NCBI GenBank assembly: GCA_947258465.1
Contig: CAMYIQ010000340.1
Span: forward strand, 1 to 10,983
DNA length: 10,983 nucleotides
Origin: an uncultured Erythrobacter sp.
GTDB lineage: Bacteria; Pseudomonadota; Alphaproteobacteria; Sphingomonadales; Sphingomonadaceae
Direction of reading: 5' to 3'
Positions 7,076 to 10,983 of this stretch are shown piece after piece. Position 1 is the first letter of the stretch; every line of letters starts with the position of its first letter. Position numbers and translations under genes: made by a program. Under the pieces are notes generated by a model. That model saw only the letters and a list, made by a program, of their open reading frames with translations. It was not told where the DNA came from and did not search any database.

Positions 7076-8290
7076 CTACCCCCGATCGCGAAAAAGCCAG
7101 CGCAGTCCGATGGGCGTGACAATCGTGGTGACGAGCGCCATCAGCACAAGAGCTGAGAAGAGATTGGCAACGACCGGGTCGGGATAATCAAAAAGCCCTG
7201 CTTCCAAGGCGATACTTACGATGATCAGTTCGACCGCTCCGCGGCCGCTCATGCCGAACCCGACCCCAAGCGCCTCTTTGCGGGTGAGACCAGAAAGCAG
7301 AGCAGGAATCCCTGCGCCGATGATCTTGCCGCCAAGTGCGGCTAGGATCAGCGCCAGCACGATGCCAGGAATGATGGCAAGGGCCGCGAAATCGACGCGA
7401 ATGCCGATCGAAAGGAAGAAAAGCGGGGCCAGCAAGCCCATCGTGAGATCGCTGACCGCTGCTTTCAGGCGCGCGAAAGAGGCTTGACCCAGGCTCTTGG
7501 CGTTGAACAGAAGGGCGGCAGCAAAGGCTCCGATGATGAAGTCCATTCCGAGCACTTCGGCCAACCCTGAAAACCCCAACGCTGTCAGAATGAGCGCGGT
7601 AAATTCAGGGGCGGGGATCCGAAGCCGCGAGATCAGATTGGCGATCCTCGGCGCTCCGAAATAGCCCGTGCCAGCGACAATGAGGAAGAACAGCGCGGCT
7701 TTGCCAAGCAGCGGCAACATCGCCCCAATCCCCGGGACGGAACCTGCCGCAATTGCGCCGGTCAAGATCGCGAGCAGCACAAGTCCGATGATATCGTCGA
7801 GAATTGCAGCGGCGATCACCGTACGGCCGGTTGGCGTATGGACCATGCCGAGGTCCATGAACACGCCGATGGCGACCGGGACCGCAGAAATTGACAATGC
7901 AACGCCCACCAGCAGAGCCTGGACAAATTTCATCGGGTTGTCGGGAATCACCCACCACGCAAGGGCCAGGCCCAGGGCGAGTGGCAACAGCACGCCCCCG
8001 AGCGCAACGGCAGCCGAGCGACCCGAATGTCTGAACAGCTCTCCGGGGGCAATTTCAAGGCCGGCAAGCAGCAGCAGGAAGAAAATTCCGAATTCGGCGG
8101 TCAGATCGAGAAAGGCGCTGCGCGACAATTCGGCGAGAAACGGGGCGTTGAGGGAAGCCGCCAAAACCGCCAGTGCTAGCCCGGCACCTATCTCCCCCAC
8201 CAGCGCGGGCTGGCCAATGCGCGTTGCGATCTCGCCGAAGGATCTCGCCGCCAGCAACAGGAGAATGAGATGCAGCACATGCTCGATCAT
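7076..8290 (-). CDS. CPA2-family cation/proton antiporter (NapA/NhaP-like sodium/hydrogen exchanger)
   Basis: 404 residues, almost wholly hydrophobic, with about 11-13 predicted membrane helices; an inner-membrane exchanger of Na+ (or K+) for H+. GQPALVGEIGAG at 26-37 is the typical first-helix block, FGIFFLLLLAGLEI at 67-80 the conserved GLE region, and ILDDIIGL at 163-170 contains the paired aspartates D165-D166 found in electrogenic NapA-like members. FGMSGRGAVELII at 345-357 matches the conserved late-helix block of CPA2 exchangers. There is no C-terminal TrkA-N/RCK domain, so a KefB/KefC-type gated K+ efflux system is less likely. The ATG overlaps the stop of the lactate permease by four bases (8287-8290) and has no strong ribosome binding site of its own, implying translational coupling. 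The transported ion cannot be decided from sequence alone. Confidence 0.9.
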   Translation of the reverse strand: MIEHVLHLILLLLAARSFGEIATRIGQPALVGEIGAGLALAVLAASLNAPFLAELSRSAFLDLTAEFGIFFLLLLAGLEIAPGELFRHSGRSAAVALGGVLLPLALGLALAWWVIPDNPMKFVQALLVGVALSISAVPVAIGVFMDLGMVHTPTGRTVIAAAILDDIIGLVLLAILTGAIAAGSVPGIGAMLPLLGKAALFFLIVAGTGYFGAPRIANLISRLRIPAPEFTALILTALGFSGLAEVLGMDFIIGAFAAALLFNAKSLGQASFARLKAAVSDLTMGLLAPLFFLSIGIRVDFAALAIIPGIVLALILAALGGKIIGAGIPALLSGLTRKEALGVGFGMSGRGAVELIIVSIALEAGLFDYPDPVVANLFSALVLMALVTTIVTPIGLRWLFRDRG

Positions 8291-10035
8291 CGTGCCAACC
8301 CGATTGCGGCAGCGGCGACAAGGCCAACGGCAGCAGTATAGGCGAGCATGGGTACGAGCGTGACCCGGATGATCTCTCCCTCGCGCCCGACACGGCCGAC
8401 GACGGCTGCAGCTGCCACCACATTGACTACCGACACCATGTTCCCCGCGCTAGCGCCAAGGATCTGGGCGCCAAGGACGGTTTCCGGTGGCAGTCCGGCC
8501 TGATTGGCTGCGGTGAACTGAAACAGCGCAAATGTCATATTGCTGAAGGTCGCACTTCCTGAGAGAAAACTGCCCAGCGCTCCGATGAATGGTGCAATCA
8601 CCGGCCAGTTCTGTCCGGCGGCATCGGCCGCAAGAACTGAAAGCGCCATTGGCATGCTCGGCAGACCGTTTGAATTGATTGCCGAATGCACAAAGACGCG
8701 CACCATCGGGACCGCCGCCGCCAGCGTCACCGCGCTTGCGACCGTAATTTTCAATGTGTCCCGGCCAGCGCGGCGGAGCCGCTCACGGTCGAGAGGCAGA
8801 AGGAAGACGGCCAAAAGACCCGCGATCAAAAACATCGAACCCGGCAAATATAGCGGCGCAATCGCAATGTTGATCGGTGTCCCCAAGACCGAAAGCCAGG
8901 CAAACGAGACATCCTGCATGACCTGTTTAACCGGCAACAGATCTGCGCGGCTCACGAGAAGGAGCGCGGCGAGCAAGAGATAGGGTGCCCAGGCTCGCTT
9001 CAGTGTAACGCGTGACGGTTCTACGGCAATCGGCGCACCCGGATCAGCCCCGCTCGAGCGGGGCATGAGAAAGCCGTGCCGTGCTGCTGGTACCACGAGC
9101 ACGATGGCACAAAGCGCGCCGGCAAGCGCGGGAAGTTCCGGTCCTAGCGTCGCACTGACGATAAAGGCAGGTATGGTGTAAGCCAGACCGGCAAACAGAG
9201 CGAACCGCCAATAGCCCAGCGCACTGGACCAGCTTAGTTCTTTGGAAAAGAACCGCGAATAGATAAGGATGAGCGCGAACGGGACGAGCGATCCGGTAGT
9301 CAGATCAATTGCAGCTGCCATCTGCGCCGAGTTTTCGATCAGATTATCGAGCCCGCCATTTGCGGCAGGTTGACGGAGTCCTTCGCGCAGCCCGATGGCC
9401 ACCGGCGTACCGATCGCACCGAAGGCAACCGGGCTGCTATTGGCAATCAGTGCAAGCGACACGGCTGCCATGGGTGTGAAACGAAGCGCCACAAGCAGCG
9501 GAGCGGTAATGGCGGCCGGTGTGCCGAAACCGGCGACGCCTTCGAGGAAAGCACCGAAGGTCCAGCTGATGACGATGAGCTGGACCCGCGGTTCCGGCGA
9601 TATGGCCGCGAATCCTTCGCGTATCCGGGCCATCGCCTCGCCTTCGGTAAGGAGCCTCAAGAGAAGTATCGCACCAAAGATGATCCACAAGACCGAGGCC
9701 GCGATCGCCAAACCCTCGATCGAAGCGGCCAGGATTGTGCGGGGCGCCATGTGCCACAGGAAATAGCCGGCAGCGGCGGTTACGATATAGGCCAGTGCCA
9801 TGGCCCGCGATGCGGGCATCCGCAGACCGACAAGGAAAAGCAGAACCGCGAGCAGGGGCGAAAGCGCTGCAAGAAATAGGCTGAATGTAATGTCGCCCTC
9901 CGCTCGGCCGTAAGCAGCGCCAGACTGCGTCTCGTCTATCGGACGGGAAAGAGGGCCGGCGATTACGGCGGAGATCGGCGCAGAGGCACCCTCGGCCCGC
10001 ATCAGCGCGGCTCGGCCCTCCCCGTCCGGGGCCAA
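8287..10035 (-). CDS. Lactate permease, LctP/LldP family
   Basis: 582 residues as read from a TTG at 10035; an inner-membrane carrier with about 12-14 helices that takes up L- or D-lactate (and sometimes glycolate) with protons. Family blocks are clear: TFGAFLEGVAGFGTPAAI at 159-176, IANSSPVAFGAIGTPVAIG at 197-215, FIGALGSFLSGSATFSNM in the last third and GNMVSVVNVVAAAAVVG near the C-terminus. The first membrane helix begins only at about residue 51; the preceding 47 residues are polar and lack a visible targeting role. The TTG has no ribosome binding site. An in-frame ATG lies at 10002 (residue 12), and a strong GGAGGG (9896-9901) sits four bases before an in-frame ATT (9889-9891) that would start the protein right at the first helix. 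The 5' end is therefore uncertain. It overlaps the antiporter start by four bases and follows the hydrolase by 15 bases (48 if the ATG is used). Confidence 0.93.
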   Translation of the reverse strand: MAPDGEGRAALMRAEGASAPISAVIAGPLSRPIDETQSGAAYGRAEGDITFSLFLAALSPLLAVLLFLVGLRMPASRAMALAYIVTAAAGYFLWHMAPRTILAASIEGLAIAASVLWIIFGAILLLRLLTEGEAMARIREGFAAISPEPRVQLIVISWTFGAFLEGVAGFGTPAAITAPLLVALRFTPMAAVSLALIANSSPVAFGAIGTPVAIGLREGLRQPAANGGLDNLIENSAQMAAAIDLTTGSLVPFALILIYSRFFSKELSWSSALGYWRFALFAGLAYTIPAFIVSATLGPELPALAGALCAIVLVVPAARHGFLMPRSSGADPGAPIAVEPSRVTLKRAWAPYLLLAALLLVSRADLLPVKQVMQDVSFAWLSVLGTPINIAIAPLYLPGSMFLIAGLLAVFLLPLDRERLRRAGRDTLKITVASAVTLAAAVPMVRVFVHSAINSNGLPSMPMALSVLAADAAGQNWPVIAPFIGALGSFLSGSATFSNMTFALFQFTAANQAGLPPETVLGAQILGASAGNMVSVVNVVAAAAVVGRVGREGEIIRVTLVPMLAYTAAVGLVAAAAIGLAR

Positions 10036-10050
10036 AGGAGTCAGGCGGGC

Positions 10051-10902
10051 TCAGCCATTCGGCAACATGGCTTCTCGCGCCGCTTGCTCGGCAAAGCTCG
10101 CGATAAGCTCACAGCACCTTTCCGGCTCGCGCAGAAAGGGGTGATGATCGAGCCCCTCAAGGACACAAAGCTGCACATTCGAGAAAGCTTCTGCCAGCGC
10201 TCTTACCGGCGCAAGCGGTGCCATGATGTCATCGCTCCCATGAATACAAAGCACGTTGTGAACGGGCTCTAGAATTCTCAGGTCGTCCGCAACGTCATGG
10301 CGATAGACAACATCCCATAGCGACGAGGTAGATGACCTCCACGTATGCTTGACAAGGTCTTCGACGACCTCGCGCGGAATATCTCGAATGAGATAGGGCA
10401 GGATTCTCCCTAACAGGCGGCGCGTGATGATGCAGGCTAGCATGGTCAACAGGACGTTGGTGTATATGAGCCCTCCTTTAACCGGTCCCTGGCGCATATA
10501 TGTATACGCCGCGTCCTGCGATCCGAAGTGAGGCAAGCTGATGAGGACGAGGCGCTCGACAGTCTCGGTATGTCTGGCCGCATAGGCTGCGGCAATCAAA
10601 GCGCCCAGCGAATGGCCAACGAGCGTTACCGGCCCGAGAGGGGCGAGAACGCGCCGCAGGGCATCGACATGCCGTTCGACGCTATACTTCACCCAGGGCT
10701 TGGGCGATCGTCCGAAGCCCAAGAGGTCGACGAGCACAATTCTATGCTCTTGCGCAAGCTCGGTTACCCGCGTCTCCCAATATCGCGTGGTCCCACCCAG
10801 CCCCGCAACGAACACCAGGGTCCGGACACCGCTTCCAAAAATCTTCACAAATAGCTCAGGGTCGCGATCGCGTCTTGAAGGGAGGATCAAATCTTGCACC
10901 AT
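10051..10902 (-). CDS. Alpha/beta-fold hydrolase
   Basis: 283 residues, a normal single-domain size, predicted cytoplasmic or membrane-associated. The fold is recognised from VAGLGGTTRYW at 32-42 (oxyanion-hole region), VLVDLLGFGRS at 56-66, the nucleophile elbow GHSLG at 96-100 with S98, an acid in HGSDDIMAPL at 221-230 (D224 or D225) and a catalytic His in GLDHHPF at 250-256 (H253 likely). The lid between about 140 and 175 carries a hydrophobic stretch (IYTNVLLTMLACII) that could contact membrane or a lipophilic substrate. The substrate cannot be named. The ATG at 10902 has only a weak AGAGAA site. The frame continues open, without any ATG, GTG or TTG, to the window edge (10983), so a start further upstream is possible, though the family-like region begins near the ATG. 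It is the first visible gene of the minus-strand run and ends 15-48 bases before the lactate permease. Confidence 0.88.
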   Translation of the reverse strand: MVQDLILPSRRDRDPELFVKIFGSGVRTLVFVAGLGGTTRYWETRVTELAQEHRIVLVDLLGFGRSPKPWVKYSVERHVDALRRVLAPLGPVTLVGHSLGALIAAAYAARHTETVERLVLISLPHFGSQDAAYTYMRQGPVKGGLIYTNVLLTMLACIITRRLLGRILPYLIRDIPREVVEDLVKHTWRSSTSSLWDVVYRHDVADDLRILEPVHNVLCIHGSDDIMAPLAPVRALAEAFSNVQLCVLEGLDHHPFLREPERCCELIASFAEQAAREAMLPNG

Positions 10903-10940
10903 TTCTCTGATTTTTCGCGCGTCGCCTGCGAGGACAGACG

Positions 10941-10957
10941 CCTTGGCGTCGCCAAGG
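10941..10957. repeat. Perfect 8-bp palindrome upstream of the hydrolase gene
   Basis: CCTTGGCG at 10941-10948 and CGCCAAGG at 10950-10957 are perfect complements around a single T. On the minus strand it comes directly after an in-frame-possible TAA of an upstream gene and about 40 bases before the hydrolase ATG. A 17-base dyad of this type suits a dimeric regulator's operator; with no T-run it is a poor intrinsic terminator. It may also be internal coding sequence if the hydrolase frame starts further upstream. Confidence 0.4.
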
Positions 10958-10983
10958 TTACACGGGCGGCTCAGCCTGACGAG

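Noticed and set aside
6392..7156. A 254-codon plus-strand open frame across the ppsA start and spacer.
   Set aside because: It is antisense to conserved ppsA sequence, rich in Arg/Cys, with no domain and no ribosome binding site evidence.

Overview
The window is a gene-dense, GC-rich piece of a Gram-negative genome. Gene style suggests an alphaproteobacterium, most likely a sphingomonad: a PBP2 of the kind seen in that group, an ECF sigma factor, GTG/TTG start candidates and tightly packed operons. The placement is inference from protein character; no rRNA, tRNA or other phylogenetic marker is present. No mobile element, CRISPR array or tRNA was seen.

Left part (1-3508): a partial ECF sigma factor gene runs off the left edge on the minus strand, with a candidate own promoter just upstream. 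Divergent from it on the plus strand are plsC (an acyl-glycerol-phosphate acyltransferase, phospholipid synthesis) and mrdA (penicillin-binding protein 2, lateral-wall peptidoglycan synthesis). They are separated by 253 bp with no convincing gene. The mrdA copy is notable because mreC/mreD and rodA, its usual partners, are not beside it.

Right part (3513-10983): five minus-strand genes, transcribed right to left: an alpha/beta hydrolase, a lactate permease (LctP/LldP family), a CPA2 cation/proton antiporter, phosphoenolpyruvate synthase, and a D-2-hydroxyacid (D-lactate-type) dehydrogenase. Permease-antiporter and PEP synthase-dehydrogenase are each joined by a 4-base ATGA stop/start overlap. 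A 144-bp spacer with a GC-rich inverted repeat separates the two coupled pairs. The simplest reading is a lactate/pyruvate/PEP module: lactate crosses the membrane with protons, the antiporter compensates ion balance, the dehydrogenase interconverts lactate and pyruvate, and PEP synthase sends pyruvate into gluconeogenesis. That joint role is inferred from gene order. Each family is individually well known.

The mrdA and dehydrogenase genes meet tail to tail with four bases between their stop codons. I did not find a clearly undescribed system. The items most worth a second look are the coupled lactate module, the isolated mrdA, the odd N-terminus of the permease, and several short inverted repeats at operon boundaries.
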